Source: Tahibacter soli | Lineage (GTDB): Bacteria > Pseudomonadota > Gammaproteobacteria > Xanthomonadales > Rhodanobacteraceae | DNA length: 64,000 bases | Assembly (NCBI RefSeq): GCF_025717065.2 | Contig: NZ_JAOVZO020000001.1 | Span: 372,001 to 436,000, forward strand | Direction of reading: 5' to 3' | Shown here: piece by piece, positions 17,288-26,730 of the stretch | How positions within the stretch are numbered: position 1 is the first letter of the stretch | Layout: each line of letters opens with the position of its first letter | Notes under the pieces: model-generated | Database searches by the model: none | Told to the model about the DNA's origin: nothing | What the model saw: only the letters and a program-made list of their open reading frames with translations | Translations under genes and position numbers: made by a program

Positions 17288-17519
17288 AGGTTTCATCCCT
17301 CCCAATGTGTGGTCACACCCCGGACGCACGGCCGCATTGGTACTGGCGCAGCCGCGCGAGCGGGATCGATAGTAACACCGCCGTATGGCGCGCCGTCGGC
17401 ATGAGGTGTCGCAGGACGTTCCTCTATACTCGGGCGGCACGCGCGCTTCGTTTCAAGGTTCCGGGGTGCAAGGCGCAGCGGTGCGCTGTCGATAACGTAA
17501 AACGGAGGGGAAAACCGAC
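17288..17519. promoter_or_regulatory. Divergent intergenic region of the porin and SPFH genes
   Basis: This gap must carry promoters for both divergent genes. On the plus strand TATACT at 17425-17430 is a good -10 element about 90 nt before the SPFH start, but I see no convincing -35. GGAGGGG at 17504-17510 is the SPFH ribosome-binding site. No operator-like palindrome was noticed. Confidence 0.4.
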
Positions 17520-18479
17520 ATGTCAGGCACTGCTATTTTCATCCTGGTCGTCGCAGTCTTCGCGTATATCGCGGTTTCCAAGACCGTACGCATCGTGCCG
17601 CAGGGCTACGAATGGACGGTGCAGCGCTTCGGCCGCTACACGCATACGATGAGTCCCGGCATCCACATCCTGTTTCCGATCGTGCAGACGGTCGGCCAGA
17701 AGATGAACATGATGGAGCAGGTGCTGGAGATTCCCTCGCAGGACGTCATCACGAAGGACAACGCGGTCGTGCGCGTCGACGGCGTCGTGTTCTACCAGAT
17801 CCTCGACGCGGCGAAGGCCGCGTACGAAGTGTCGAATCTCGAACAGGCGATCACCGCGCTCGTGATGACGAACATCCGCACGGCGATCGGTTCGCTCGAC
17901 CTCGACGAGTCGCTGTCCAAGCGCGACGAGATCAACGCGCGGCTGCTGCACGTGATCGACGAGGCGACGCATCCCTGGGGCATCAAGGCGAACCGCATCG
18001 AGCTGAAAGACATCCAGCCGCCGCGCGACCTCGTCGAATCGATGGGGCGCCAGATGAAGGCCGAACGCGACAAGCGCGCCGCCGTGCTCGAAGCCGAAGG
18101 CGCCCGTCAGTCCGAAGTGCTGCGCGCCGACGGCGAGAAGCAGGCCGCGATCCTCGAAGCCGAAGGCAAGCGCGAAGCGGCGTATCGCGAAGCCGAGGCG
18201 CGCGAACGCCTGGCCGAAGCCGAGGCGAAGGCGACGATGATGGTGTCGCAGGCGATCGCCAAGGGCGACATCAATGCGCTCAACTACTTCATCGCGACGA
18301 AATACGTCGAAGCGTTCAAGGCCGTCGCGACCGCGCCGAACCAGAAGATCTTCATGATGCCGGTCGAGGCGACCGCGATACTCGGCTCGCTCGGCGGCAT
18401 CGCGGAAATGGCCAAGGCCATGACCGAAGGCGCGGCAGGTGCGGCGCAGGCGCCGCGTCCGCCGAAGCCGACCGCGTAA
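17520..18479 (+). CDS. SPFH/band-7 membrane protein (stomatin / QmcA-like)
   Basis: 319 residues with a strong GGAGGGG ribosome-binding site. An N-terminal membrane anchor (residues about 3-20) leads into a band-7/SPFH domain (about 20-190; RIVPQGYEWTVQRFGRY is the typical entry). An Ala/Glu-rich coiled coil follows (about 175-245, with repeated EAEG/ADGEK). The C-terminus is a short Pro/Ala tail. Length and order match the stomatin-like QmcA group that forms large oligomeric cages in membrane microdomains. The NfeD gene starts 17 nt downstream, the classic partner arrangement. The pair probably assembles together and acts in membrane quality control, which is family knowledge. Confidence 0.92.
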   Translation: MSGTAIFILVVAVFAYIAVSKTVRIVPQGYEWTVQRFGRYTHTMSPGIHILFPIVQTVGQKMNMMEQVLEIPSQDVITKDNAVVRVDGVVFYQILDAAKAAYEVSNLEQAITALVMTNIRTAIGSLDLDESLSKRDEINARLLHVIDEATHPWGIKANRIELKDIQPPRDLVESMGRQMKAERDKRAAVLEAEGARQSEVLRADGEKQAAILEAEGKREAAYREAEARERLAEAEAKATMMVSQAIAKGDINALNYFIATKYVEAFKAVATAPNQKIFMMPVEATAILGSLGGIAEMAKAMTEGAAGAAQAPRPPKPTA

Positions 18480-18496
18480 CCGAACGAAGGGCGTCT

Positions 18497-18928
18497 ATGA
18501 CCGCGTACTATTTCTGGTGGATTCTCGGCGTCGGGCTCGTCGCCGTGGAAATGCTCGTGCCGGGCTTCTTCCTGATGTGGATCGGCTTCGCCGCGCTCGC
18601 GATGGGCTTCGTCATGTGGTTCGTGCCGACGCTCGGCGGCGTGCCGCAGATCCTCCTCTTCACCGCGCTCGCGCTCGCCAGCTGCGTCGTGTGGTGGCGG
18701 ATACTGCGCAAGAAGGGCAACGAGCCCGATGCCGCGAGCGCGCTCAATCGCCGCGGCGATCAGCTGATCGGACGCCGCTACGTGCTCGAAACCGCGATCG
18801 AGAACGGCCGCGGCAAGGCGCGCGTCGGCGATTCGCTGTGGCTCGTCGAAGGGCCGGACCTGCCGGCCGGCGCGAACGTCGAGGTGCTGAGCGTGCACGG
18901 CGCGACGCTCGTCGTGCGCGCGGCGTGA
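18497..18928 (+). CDS. NfeD family protein, partner of the SPFH protein
   Basis: 143 residues, starting at the ATG at 18497, 17 nt after the SPFH stop. The N-terminal half is hydrophobic, with three to four helices (FWWILGVGLVAVEMLVPGFF, then two more to about residue 72). The C-terminal half is an OB-fold NfeD domain (about 80-143) with the usual LIGRRYVLE..I.NGRGKARVGDSLW pattern. This is the short, protease-less NfeD class. It normally binds its SPFH partner through the OB domain. Confidence 0.9.
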   Translation: MTAYYFWWILGVGLVAVEMLVPGFFLMWIGFAALAMGFVMWFVPTLGGVPQILLFTALALASCVVWWRILRKKGNEPDAASALNRRGDQLIGRRYVLETAIENGRGKARVGDSLWLVEGPDLPAGANVEVLSVHGATLVVRAA

Positions 18929-19242
18929 CGGCCGTGCGCACGGCGTGATGCGCGGCGCGAGCGGTACACCGCGCTTCCGCTTTAGCTCGTCATCCCAGCG
19001 AAAGCTGGGATCCAGCTTGTGACTTTCGCCAATCGTCCCGGCGAACGAGTGCGGAGCAAAGACTAGAGGCTGGATCCCAGCTTTCGCTGGGATGACGAAC
19101 GTTGAGAGCACGTCGCCATCCAGCCGTCCAAACGTTCGTTTGCGCGTTTGGCGATTCCGCATGCCGCCTCGCGGCTTTATGCGCTTGGAATAGCGCTCGC
19201 CGCCCGCGATAATGCGCGACTTCCTTCGCCAGGTTCGCGCTC
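18929..19242. other. Intergenic region between nfeD and gcvT, dominated by a palindromic repeat
   Basis: 314 nt without a gene. Most of it is the inverted-repeat element at 18989-19096, listed separately. No glycine-riboswitch-like pair of conserved cores was found ahead of gcvT, and no strong ribosome-binding site precedes gcvT. Confidence 0.6.
18989..19096. repeat. Paired inverted intergenic palindrome (REP/BIME-like)
   Basis: Two 28-nt arms (18989-19016 and 19069-19096) are near-perfect reverse complements. Each also holds its own small hairpin of the type CCCAGC-GAAA-GCTGGG. A diverged single copy lies at 25958-25984. Such units are dispersed in many xanthomonad-type genomes and often sit behind genes; here the element separates nfeD from gcvT. 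Confidence 0.8.
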
Positions 19243-20328
<1,086 letters not shown>

Positions 20329-20362
20329 CCCTGCGGCGACCGGCACGACCAACCGCCAACTC

Positions 20363-20389
20363 TTGCATCACGCCGCGTCCGTGTAGAAT
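20363..20389 (+). promoter_or_regulatory. Candidate gcvH promoter
   Basis: TTGCAT at 20363-20368 and TAGAAT at 20384-20389 are separated by 15 nt, slightly short for sigma-70. The -10 matches 5 of 6. It would allow gcvH to be transcribed separately from gcvT. Confidence 0.35.
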
Positions 20390-20425
20390 TCGCGCCGCGG
20401 CGCTACCACCAATCAGGATGAGACC

Positions 20426-20824
20426 ATGAACGAGATTCCCGGCGACCTGAAATTCATGAAGTCCCACGAGTGGGCGCGTGTCGAAGACGACGGCACGGTC
20501 ACGGTCGGGATTTCCGATCACGCACAGAGCCTGCTCGGCGACCTCGTCTACGTCGAGCTGCCGAACGTCGGCGACACCGTGGAAGTCGGCGGCGCGTGCG
20601 CCGTGGTCGAATCGGTCAAGGCCGCGTCCGACGTCTACGCGCCGGTTGCCGGCGAAGTGATCAAGGTCAACGCGTCGCTCGCCGACAAGCCCGAAACGAT
20701 CAACGAAGACGCGTTCGGCGACGGCTGGATCGTCGTGATCAAGCCGACGAGCCTGCAGGACGACATGGACAATCTGCTCGACCCCGACGCGTACGTCGAA
20801 CAGATCGAGTCCGAGGATCACTGA
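20426..20824 (+). CDS. gcvH: Glycine cleavage H protein (lipoyl carrier)
   Basis: 132 residues, normal for GcvH. It carries the lipoyl arm that shuttles the aminomethyl group between the P, T and L proteins. The lipoylation site is Lys65 in the conserved [12 protein letters not shown] context. The N-terminal [22 protein letters not shown] motif is equally diagnostic. The AGGATGAG upstream of the ATG can serve as the ribosome-binding site. It sits between gcvT and gcvPA, with repeats in the gap that follows. Confidence 0.98.
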   Translation: MNEIPGDLKFMKSHEWARVEDDGTVTVGISDHAQSLLGDLVYVELPNVGDTVEVGGACAVVESVKAASDVYAPVAGEVIKVNASLADKPETINEDAFGDGWIVVIKPTSLQDDMDNLLDPDAYVEQIESEDH

Positions 20825-20862
20825 GCGCCCGAGCGCCGGTCGATCCGCATTGCACATCGAGG

Positions 20863-20964
20863 GCGTGCCGCAGGCGCGCCCTCATAGTTTGAAAGTCGCG
20901 TGCCGTCGGCACGCCCTCGTAGTTTGAATGACGCGCGCCGCAGGCACGCTCTCGCAGCTTTCTA
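20863..20964. repeat. 35-bp tandem repeat, three copies, in the gcvH-gcvPA gap
   Basis: Copies start at 20863, 20898 and 20933, an exact 35-nt period. Each begins with a GC-rich dyad (GCGTGCCG..CGGCACGC type) followed by CTCRTAGTTTGAA. The third copy is diverged. The dyads could form small hairpins in the mRNA between gcvH and gcvPA. Confidence 0.85.
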
Positions 20965-20986
20965 CACCGCATTCGAGTAAATCATC

Positions 20987-22342
20987 ATGCCGTTCATTCC
21001 GCACTCCGACGCCGACGTCAAGGCGATGCTCAAGACCATCGGCGCGTCGAGCATCGAAGACCTGTTCGACGAGATTCCGGCCGAGCTGAAAATCGGCGCG
21101 CTCGAGCAGGTGCCGCCGGGCCTCAACGAAATGGAGATCTCGCGGCTGATGAAGGAGCGCGCGGCGCAGGACGGCACGCCGCTCAACTTCGCCGGCGCGG
21201 GGGCGTACGAGCATCACATTCCGGCCGCGGTGTGGACCATCGTCACGCGCGGCGAGTTCTACTCGGCGTACACGCCGTATCAGGCCGAGGCGAGCCAGGG
21301 CACGCTGCAGCTGATCTACGAATACCAGACGATGATGACGCGCCTGACCGGCATGGACGTCAGCAACGCGTCGCTGTACGACGGCGCGACGTCGCTCGCC
21401 GAAGCCGTGCTGATGGCCGAGCGCTGCGCGAAGAAGGGCCCGCGCAAGGTGCTGGTGCCCAGGAGCGTGCATCCGTCGTACCGCAAGACGTTGCACACGA
21501 TCGTCGACCAGCAGGACATCGAAGTCGTCGAGATCGACGTCGATGCGACCGGCGGTCATCTCGATCCGGCGTGGCTCGCGACGCAGGACTTCGGCGACTT
21601 CACCGCGCTCGTCGTGCCGCAGCCGAACTTCTTCGGCGTGCTCGAAGACGTCGACGCGCTGACCGATTGGGCGCACGCCAAGGGCGCGCTCGTCATCGGC
21701 GTCGTCAATCCGCTGTCGCTCGCGGTGCTCAAGGCGCCGGGGCAGTGGGGCAGGACCGGCGCCGACATCGTCTGCGGCGACGGCCAGCCGCTCGGCGTGC
21801 CGCTGTCGTCGGGCGGTCCGTACTTCGGCATTCTCGCGTGCAAGAAAGAATTCGTGCGCCAGATGGCCGGACGCATCGTCGGCCGCACCACCGATCTCGA
21901 CGGCAAGGAAGGTTTCGCGCTGACGCTGCAGGCGCGCGAGCAGCACATCCGCCGCGCGAAGGCGACGTCGAACATCTGCACGAATCAGGGTCTGCTCGTC
22001 ACCGCCGCGACGATCCACATGTCGATGCTCGGACCGCAGGGCGTCGAGCGCGTCGCCGCGGTATCGATGGACAACACGCGTCGCCTGCGCGACAAGCTGT
22101 GCGCGATTGACGGCGTCGAAGTACTGTTCGCGCGGCCGTTCTTCCATGAAGTGGCGCTGCGTCTGCCCAAGCCCGCGCACGACATCGTCGAGCGTCTCGC
22201 GCACGAAAACATCGTCGCGGGTTTCGCGCTCGGCGAGGAGTATCCCGAGCTCGGCGACGCGCTGCTCGTATGCGCGACGGAGACGAAAACGGAAGGCGAT
22301 CTCGATCGCTTCGCCGCCGCGCTCGCCGCCGCGCTGCGCTGA
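20987..22342 (+). CDS. gcvPA: Glycine dehydrogenase (decarboxylating) subunit 1
   Basis: 451 residues, matching the alpha subunit of the split glycine-cleavage P protein rather than the roughly 950-residue fused form. It starts with [19 protein letters not shown] and has the conserved [16 protein letters not shown] and [20 protein letters not shown] stretches. The PLP lysine lies in the beta subunit of split enzymes, so this chain is inactive alone. No gcvPB follows; the next gene is metJ. The partner must be elsewhere in the genome. A stable hairpin lies about 80 nt after the stop. Confidence 0.95.
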   Translation: MPFIPHSDADVKAMLKTIGASSIEDLFDEIPAELKIGALEQVPPGLNEMEISRLMKERAAQDGTPLNFAGAGAYEHHIPAAVWTIVTRGEFYSAYTPYQAEASQGTLQLIYEYQTMMTRLTGMDVSNASLYDGATSLAEAVLMAERCAKKGPRKVLVPRSVHPSYRKTLHTIVDQQDIEVVEIDVDATGGHLDPAWLATQDFGDFTALVVPQPNFFGVLEDVDALTDWAHAKGALVIGVVNPLSLAVLKAPGQWGRTGADIVCGDGQPLGVPLSSGGPYFGILACKKEFVRQMAGRIVGRTTDLDGKEGFALTLQAREQHIRRAKATSNICTNQGLLVTAATIHMSMLGPQGVERVAAVSMDNTRRLRDKLCAIDGVEVLFARPFFHEVALRLPKPAHDIVERLAHENIVAGFALGEEYPELGDALLVCATETKTEGDLDRFAAALAAALR

Positions 22343-22424
22343 TCGACGCGCGATCGCGTCCGCCGATCGCCTGCGCAGTTTTGCGCATTTCGCGCTTCGC
22401 GACGTCCGTGCGCGAGGCGAACGA

Positions 22425-22453
22425 CGAACGCCGCGACCCTGTCGCGGCGTTCG
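22425..22453 (+). terminator. Hairpin downstream of gcvPA
   Basis: A perfect 13-bp GC-rich stem (22425-22437 with 22441-22453) has a 3-nt loop. Only a weak T-run follows (CTTTA), so termination strength is uncertain. Confidence 0.5.
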
Positions 22454-22651
22454 CGCTTTAGGCGCGGTTCATCGTCTCGCGACGCGTGCGGGCGCTTGCG
22501 CGGTTCGTGCGCGGGCCATGCCGCTTCCGCGCTGCGGCATTGTGGCCGAATGGCGGAAAGAAACTTGTGGATTCGCTCGACCCCGCGCCGTTGCTGGCGT
22601 TGCGCGGCGTCGCGTTTGCGGCCGTGCGCGCGGCGTATGCGAATTTGCGAT

Positions 22652-22675
22652 ATCCGTTTAGACGTCTGGACGGCT
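22652..22675. promoter_or_regulatory. Met-box array, MetJ operator
   Basis: A perfect consensus met box AGACGTCT lies at 22660-22667. The adjoining 8-mers in phase match 6 of 8 (22668-22675) and 5 of 8 (22652-22659). MetJ binds two or more tandem met boxes cooperatively. The array lies about 175 nt upstream of metJ, which suggests autoregulation, but it is about 105 nt upstream of the best promoter, so the regulated start may be different. Confidence 0.65.
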
Positions 22676-22781
22676 CGGGCCGCGCGCGACCGCGCGCGCC
22701 GCCGGACGATCGCGCCGTGAATCGGGCGGTGCGAGATTCGTTGCATCTTCGTGCATGTGCTTGTCGCGCATCGAAAACTTG

Positions 22782-22810
22782 TTGACACTGCACAACGACA
22801 GGAATAATTT
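22782..22810 (+). promoter_or_regulatory. metJ promoter
   Basis: A perfect -35 TTGACA (22782-22787) and a -10 TAATTT (22805-22810) have an ideal 17-nt spacer. It lies 32 nt upstream of the metJ start, in one of the few AT-rich patches of the window. Confidence 0.7.
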
Positions 22811-22842
22811 CCGCGCCGTTGAAACGCGCGCGTAACGGAGAT

Positions 22843-23355
22843 ATGACGGCAGCTAAGTACATCGCCCCGTATGTCGAACACGGGCAGAAGGCCGAGGCGG
22901 TCAGAAAGATCACGGTCTCGATCCCCACACACGTACTTCGACTCCTCTCCGACGAACGAACGCGGCGGCAGGTCGCCAACCTCCGCCACGCTACCAACAG
23001 CGATTTGCTGTGCGAAGCGTTTCTGCACGCTTTTACTGGGCAACCACTGCCAACTGACGAGGAGCTAAAACGTATGGCCATGAAGAAAGCAACCGCGAAG
23101 AAACCCGCCGCCAAGAAAGCCGCGGCGAAGAAAGCCACCGTGAAGAAGGCTGCGCCGGCCAAGAAGGTCGCCAAGGCCAAGGCGCCGGCAGCCAAGAAGG
23201 TTGCCGCCAAGAAGCCGGCGGCCAAGAAGGCTGCGGCGAAGAAGACCACTGCCAAGAAGGCCACCGCCAAGAAGGCGACTCCGGCGAAGGCCGCTCGCGC
23301 GACGAAGGCTGCGAAGCCGGCCGCCAAGCCTGCTGCGAAGCCGGCCGCGAAGTAA
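22843..23355 (+). CDS. metJ: Methionine repressor MetJ fused to a histone-H1-like Lys/Ala tail
   Basis: 170 residues from the ATG at 22843, with GGAG 4 nt upstream; the longer TTG frame adds nothing. Residues about 1-78 are clear Met[21 protein letters not shown], the ribbon-helix-helix, then [15 protein letters not shown] and [16 protein letters not shown]. MetJ binds S-adenosylmethionine and represses methionine genes. After LKRMAMKK the protein continues without a stop into about 90 residues of KKAAAKK/PAKK repeats, like histone H1 or AlgP tails. E. coli MetJ instead ends in a short acidic helical segment. The tail should bind DNA non-specifically and could increase operator affinity or compact DNA (inference). 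The tail DNA is repetitive and prone to slippage. Confidence 0.93.
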   Translation: MTAAKYIAPYVEHGQKAEAVRKITVSIPTHVLRLLSDERTRRQVANLRHATNSDLLCEAFLHAFTGQPLPTDEELKRMAMKKATAKKPAAKKAAAKKATVKKAAPAKKVAKAKAPAAKKVAAKKPAAKKAAAKKTTAKKATAKKATPAKAARATKAAKPAAKPAAKPAAK

Positions 23356-23444
23356 CACCGCTACACCGCTACAAGAAACAAACGCAAGAACGGTACTTTC
23401 CCTCCCTGCGGTGCCCAGCGCAGGGAGAGGACTTGCCGGATAGA

Positions 23445-23469
23445 AACGCCGCCTCTAGCGGCGTTTTTT
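23445..23469 (+). terminator. Rho-independent terminator, about 90 nt after metJ
   Basis: Arms AACGCCGC (23445-23452) and GCGGCGTT (23458-23465) have a 5-nt loop and a run of six T. Confidence 0.88.
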
Positions 23470-23546
23470 GTTGGTGCCGAGCCGGACGCTTTTCGAGCAC
23501 GCCTCCCAAGCACTAGCATCCGACTATTCGTCGTCGGAGAAGTCTC

Positions 23547-24578
23547 ATGCGCTGGGTGCTGCGTCTCGTCGTCTACCTGCTGGTCGCGATCGTCGCGGCG
23601 ATCGGCGTCGCCTTCGTGCTGCCGTCGACGTCGCACGTCGAACGTTCGATCACGATCGACCGGCCCGCGTCGCAGATCCACCTCCTGCTGTCGGGCTTCA
23701 GGCGATTCAACGAATGGTCGCCGTGGTTCGGACGCGATCCGAACGCGACGTACACGCTCAGCGGCCCGGCGCGCGGCATCGGCGCGAAGCTCGCGTGGGC
23801 GAGCGCGCAGGCGGATGTCGGCACCGGCAGCCAGACCGTCGTCGCGCTCGCGCCGAACGAGTCGGTCGACATCGAACTCGAGTTCGAGGGCTACGGCAAA
23901 TCGGCCGCGCGATTCGCGCTCGCGCCGAACGGCGTCGGCACGCGCGTGACGTGGTCGTTCGACGGCCGGCATCCGCTCGCGTTCGACGGCGCGTTCGTAC
24001 GCAACGTGATCGGCCGCTACATGGGCCTCGCCATGGATCGCATGGTCGGACCCGACTACGAGGCGGGTCTCGCGAAGCTCAAGCGTCTGGTCGAATCGTT
24101 TCCGAACGTCGACGTCGCCGGCGTCGCGCCGGAAGTCGTCGAGCTTCCGCCGCGCAAGATCGTGACGGTGACCGGCACGGTCTCGCTCGACGATCCCGCG
24201 CTCGTCGCCAAATCGCTGCGCGACGCCTTCGCACAGGTGTGGCGATTCGCCAGCGACAACAAGCTCGCGATCGAAGGCGAACGCCTGACCCTGACGCGCG
24301 CGTCCGACGGCGCGAGCTGGACCTACGACGCCGGCGTCGGCGCCGCGTGGGACGTGATGCCGCAGGACGCGCTGGTGCTCGGCCGGCAGGTGCCGGCGGG
24401 GCGCGCGGTGCGCGTGTCGTACGTCGGCCCGCTCAAGGGGCTGTCGAAAGTCGTGCAGCAGGCGCATGGGTGGATCGCGGTGCAGGGCTGGAAGACGCGC
24501 GACATGACCTTGCAGGAATACAGCGGCGATCTCGACGCGCCCGATCTCAAGGTCGTCGTCAGCATTCCCGTCGAATAG
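23547..24578 (+). CDS. Membrane-anchored SRPBCC (START-like) protein
   Basis: 343 residues, with GGAGA 6 nt before the ATG. One N-terminal membrane helix (residues about 5-25) acts as an anchor or uncleaved signal. It leads into a SRPBCC/polyketide-cyclase domain (about 30-185; HVERSITIDRPASQIHLLLS, FNEWSPWFGRDP). Its second half (about 190-343) resembles the GyrI-like small-molecule-binding domain. Proteins of this layout are common in proteobacteria, mostly uncharacterised, and are presumed to bind a hydrophobic ligand. It is preceded by the metJ terminator, so it is probably its own transcription unit. Confidence 0.8.
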   Translation: MRWVLRLVVYLLVAIVAAIGVAFVLPSTSHVERSITIDRPASQIHLLLSGFRRFNEWSPWFGRDPNATYTLSGPARGIGAKLAWASAQADVGTGSQTVVALAPNESVDIELEFEGYGKSAARFALAPNGVGTRVTWSFDGRHPLAFDGAFVRNVIGRYMGLAMDRMVGPDYEAGLAKLKRLVESFPNVDVAGVAPEVVELPPRKIVTVTGTVSLDDPALVAKSLRDAFAQVWRFASDNKLAIEGERLTLTRASDGASWTYDAGVGAAWDVMPQDALVLGRQVPAGRAVRVSYVGPLKGLSKVVQQAHGWIAVQGWKTRDMTLQEYSGDLDAPDLKVVVSIPVE

Positions 24579-24845
24579 TGACCGGCGAGCGGCGCAATCT
24601 GACAACGGCCGTACGCGCGCCGTCGCGCACGGCCGCGTAACGCGGCGAAGAACCGAACCGATCGATGGCATGCAGATTGCGACACCCGTCGCAAAATGCG
24701 CTATCTTCGAATCGTCCGCGCAAAGCGGCCGCGTAGGCACAGGGGAGCACTGGTAGCCAAGCGATGCGGCCGTCGGAGGAGACCGACTCGGAGGACACCG
24801 ATAGGGATGCGCGGATTCCCGGAAAACTTCCTGCGACGAGAAACC

Positions 24846-25925
24846 ATGGCTGCCACTATCGATTTTTCGCCTCTTCGCCGCGCGCGCGGCAACGCCGTCC
24901 TCATTGCGCTCGTCGTGCTCGTGCTGCTGTCGATCGGCGGCGCGGCAGCCTGGTACTTCCTCGTACGCAAGCCGGCCGTCGAGCCGACGCTGGAACAGGC
25001 GCCGACCATGTCGGCCAACGCCGAACCCGGCGCGGCCACCGCTCCGGCGGACGCGACGCCCGCGCCCGGCGCGGTCGACAAACTCAATTCCCTGTCGGTC
25101 GACCAGCTGTTCAAGGAGGCGCGCACGGCGCTCAACGAACAGCGGCTCGTCGCGCCGGCGAGCAACAACGCGCTGGAGTTCTACCTCAAGATTCTCGAGA
25201 AGGAGCCCGGCAACAGCGGCGCGCAGGAAGCGTTGCGCGAGCTGTTCACGTTCGCCGCGAGCGCGGCCGAACAGGACATCAACGCACGCAACATCGACGG
25301 TGCTCAGCGCGTCATCGAACTTCTGACGAAGGTCGACGCGAACAACTACACGTTGACGATCCTGCGCTCCAAGCTCGACGCGCAGCGCAAGATCGTCGAC
25401 CGTGAAGCGGCTCAGGCGCAGGCGCAGGCCGATGCAGCGGCACGCCGGGCCGCCGAGCCCGCGGCGACCGCCGCGGCGACGCCTGCGGCCGGCACGGCGC
25501 CGGCCGCGGGCACTTCTTCCGGCGCGTCGACGCCGAGCGCGCCGAGCACGCCGGGCGCGACGCCGCCCGCGGCCGCGAGCACGACGCCGGCCGACAGCGC
25601 CGCGACGGCCGCGGCAACGCCCGCGCCGGCGGCACCGGCGCCGGCTGCCGGCGGAGAAACCCGCGACGCGGTGCTCGTGGGACAGGCGCAGCCGGTCTAT
25701 CCGACGACGGCGGTGCGCCGCCGGCAGGAAGGCTGGGTGATGGTCGAGTTCACCGTGACGACGACGGGCGGCGTCGCGAACGCGCGCGTCGTCGATTCCG
25801 ACCCGCCGCGCACGTTCGATCGCGCCGCGCTCGACGCGGTGCAGAAATGGACGTTCCGTCCGGCCGTGCGCAACGGCGATCCGGTCGACGCGACGGTGCG
25901 CCGCAGAATCGAATTCAAGATGTGA
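24846..25925 (+). CDS. TonB-family energy transducer with a TPR-like motif
   Basis: 359 residues from MAATIDFSPL; an ATG at 24807 is possible. One transmembrane helix (about 16-39) precedes a periplasmic helical domain. That domain holds the motif QRLVAPASNNALEFYLKILE, close to the repeats in the first gene of this window. An Ala/Pro-rich linker follows (about 195-275), then a TonB C-terminal domain (about 280-359; PVYPTTAVRRRQEGWVMVEF). TonB domains couple the proton gradient to outer-membrane receptors through ExbB/ExbD. No exbBD is nearby, so it may borrow partners from another locus. A terminator follows. Confidence 0.87.
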   Translation: MAATIDFSPLRRARGNAVLIALVVLVLLSIGGAAAWYFLVRKPAVEPTLEQAPTMSANAEPGAATAPADATPAPGAVDKLNSLSVDQLFKEARTALNEQRLVAPASNNALEFYLKILEKEPGNSGAQEALRELFTFAASAAEQDINARNIDGAQRVIELLTKVDANNYTLTILRSKLDAQRKIVDREAAQAQAQADAAARRAAEPAATAAATPAAGTAPAAGTSSGASTPSAPSTPGATPPAAASTTPADSAATAAATPAPAAPAPAAGGETRDAVLVGQAQPVYPTTAVRRRQEGWVMVEFTVTTTGGVANARVVDSDPPRTFDRAALDAVQKWTFRPAVRNGDPVDATVRRRIEFKM

Positions 25926-25957
25926 CCAATCGGTTCGCGCGCAGCGCGCACCGATGG

Positions 25958-25984
25958 GTCATCCCGACGAAGGTCGGGATCCAC
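25958..25984. repeat. Single palindromic unit related to the 18989-19096 element
   Basis: It reads GTCATCCC-GACGAAGGTC-GGGATCCAC, an imperfect palindrome matching one arm of the earlier pair except in the centre. It sits between the TonB-like gene and its terminator. Confidence 0.7.
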
Positions 25985-26009
25985 AAGGCCGGCGCAAGCC
26001 GGCCTTTTT
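25985..26009 (+). terminator. Rho-independent terminator after the TonB-like gene
   Basis: A 9-bp stem (25985-25993 with 25998-26006) closes on a GCAA loop and is followed by a T-run. It also faces the end of the convergent GPP34 gene. Confidence 0.85.
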
Positions 26010-26045
26010 GATGCAGAGGCGCGCAGCGCACCTCCTTCGAGCCGC

Positions 26046-26672
26046 CTACGCCAGCAACGCCTGCCTCACCGCCGCCAGCGCCGTGCGTTCGGCGTCGCCG
26101 TCGGGCACATGATTGAGCGTCAGCAGCGCCGCCGCCGCGCGCTCGTGATGCGCGGCATCCAGGCGTTGCGTCAGCACGCCCGCAAGATCGCACAGCATCA
26201 GCAGCGACAGCCCGGCGACGTCCGGCGCGAGCGCCGCGCGTTCGAGCGTCTGCTGCGCTTCGTTGCGCGCCTGCCATGAACGCAGCGGATAGCGCAGCGC
26301 GTCGCGGCGCCAGAAGCGCCAGTCGCGCTCGCGATGCAGGAAGTCGCGCCGCACGAGGCCCTCCAGTACCGCGTGCGGCAGCGGCGCCAGACGCTTCTCG
26401 ATACGGGCGACCGCGTTCGCGATGCCGTCGTCGTTGCGGTCGTGCAGGGCCTTGGCGGCGCGGTCGAGCAGATGATGGGCCGGCGGCAGGCGGTCCTCGA
26501 GCACGAGCCGGCGCTGCTGCAGGTGCAGCCGCCGTTGCACGACGAGTTCGAGCGCGAGACCGGCGGCGCAGAGCGTGGCGAGGCCGGTGCCCGCGCGCGG
26601 CAAGGTGACGGTGCCGCCGGCCGGGTCGAGCGCCAGCAGCACGAAGCGTTCGGTGATCAGCACGAGCGGCAT
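26046..26672 (-). CDS. GPP34 (Golgi phosphoprotein 3-like) family protein
   Basis: 208 residues. The N-terminus LITERFVLLALDPAGG and the following GTGLATLCAAGLALELVVQRR match the GPP34 family signature, in which a short helical bundle recognises phosphoinositides in eukaryotes. Bacterial members are widespread, and most are of unknown function; membrane association is presumed. The remainder is Ala/Leu/Arg-rich helix. It starts 58 nt after the stop of the serine hydrolase gene on the same strand, so they may share a transcript. No ligand can be read from the sequence. Confidence 0.75.
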   Translation of the reverse strand: MPLVLITERFVLLALDPAGGTVTLPRAGTGLATLCAAGLALELVVQRRLHLQQRRLVLEDRLPPAHHLLDRAAKALHDRNDDGIANAVARIEKRLAPLPHAVLEGLVRRDFLHRERDWRFWRRDALRYPLRSWQARNEAQQTLERAALAPDVAGLSLLMLCDLAGVLTQRLDAAHHERAAAALLTLNHVPDGDAERTALAAVRQALLA

Positions 26673-26730
26673 TCCCCTGAAACGCGCGCAGTATAGACCC
26701 GCGGTACGCCCACGACTGTCTCGCTGCCGG

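Larger units (their letters stand above)
22343..22842. other. 500-nt gene-free region holding the metJ control elements
   Basis: I find no convincing gene here; the short open frames have no ribosome-binding sites or recognisable products. The region contains the hairpin after gcvPA (22425-22453), the met-box array (22652-22675) and the metJ promoter (22782-22810). The stretch between hairpin and met boxes shows nothing distinctive. Confidence 0.7.

Noticed and set aside
18929-19242. A glycine riboswitch ahead of gcvT
   Set aside because: I found no tandem conserved cores; the space is mostly a palindromic repeat.
20929-20964. A CRISPR-like repeat array
   Set aside because: Three copies with no spacer variation and a 35-nt direct period are a tandem repeat, not a repeat-spacer array, and no cas gene is present.
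23085-23355. A separate histone-like or AlgP gene starting at an internal ATG
   Set aside because: The frame is continuous with MetJ and no ribosome-binding site or stop separates them; the ATGs at 23074 and 23080 follow GAGGAGC at a distance, so an internal start is possible but not preferred.
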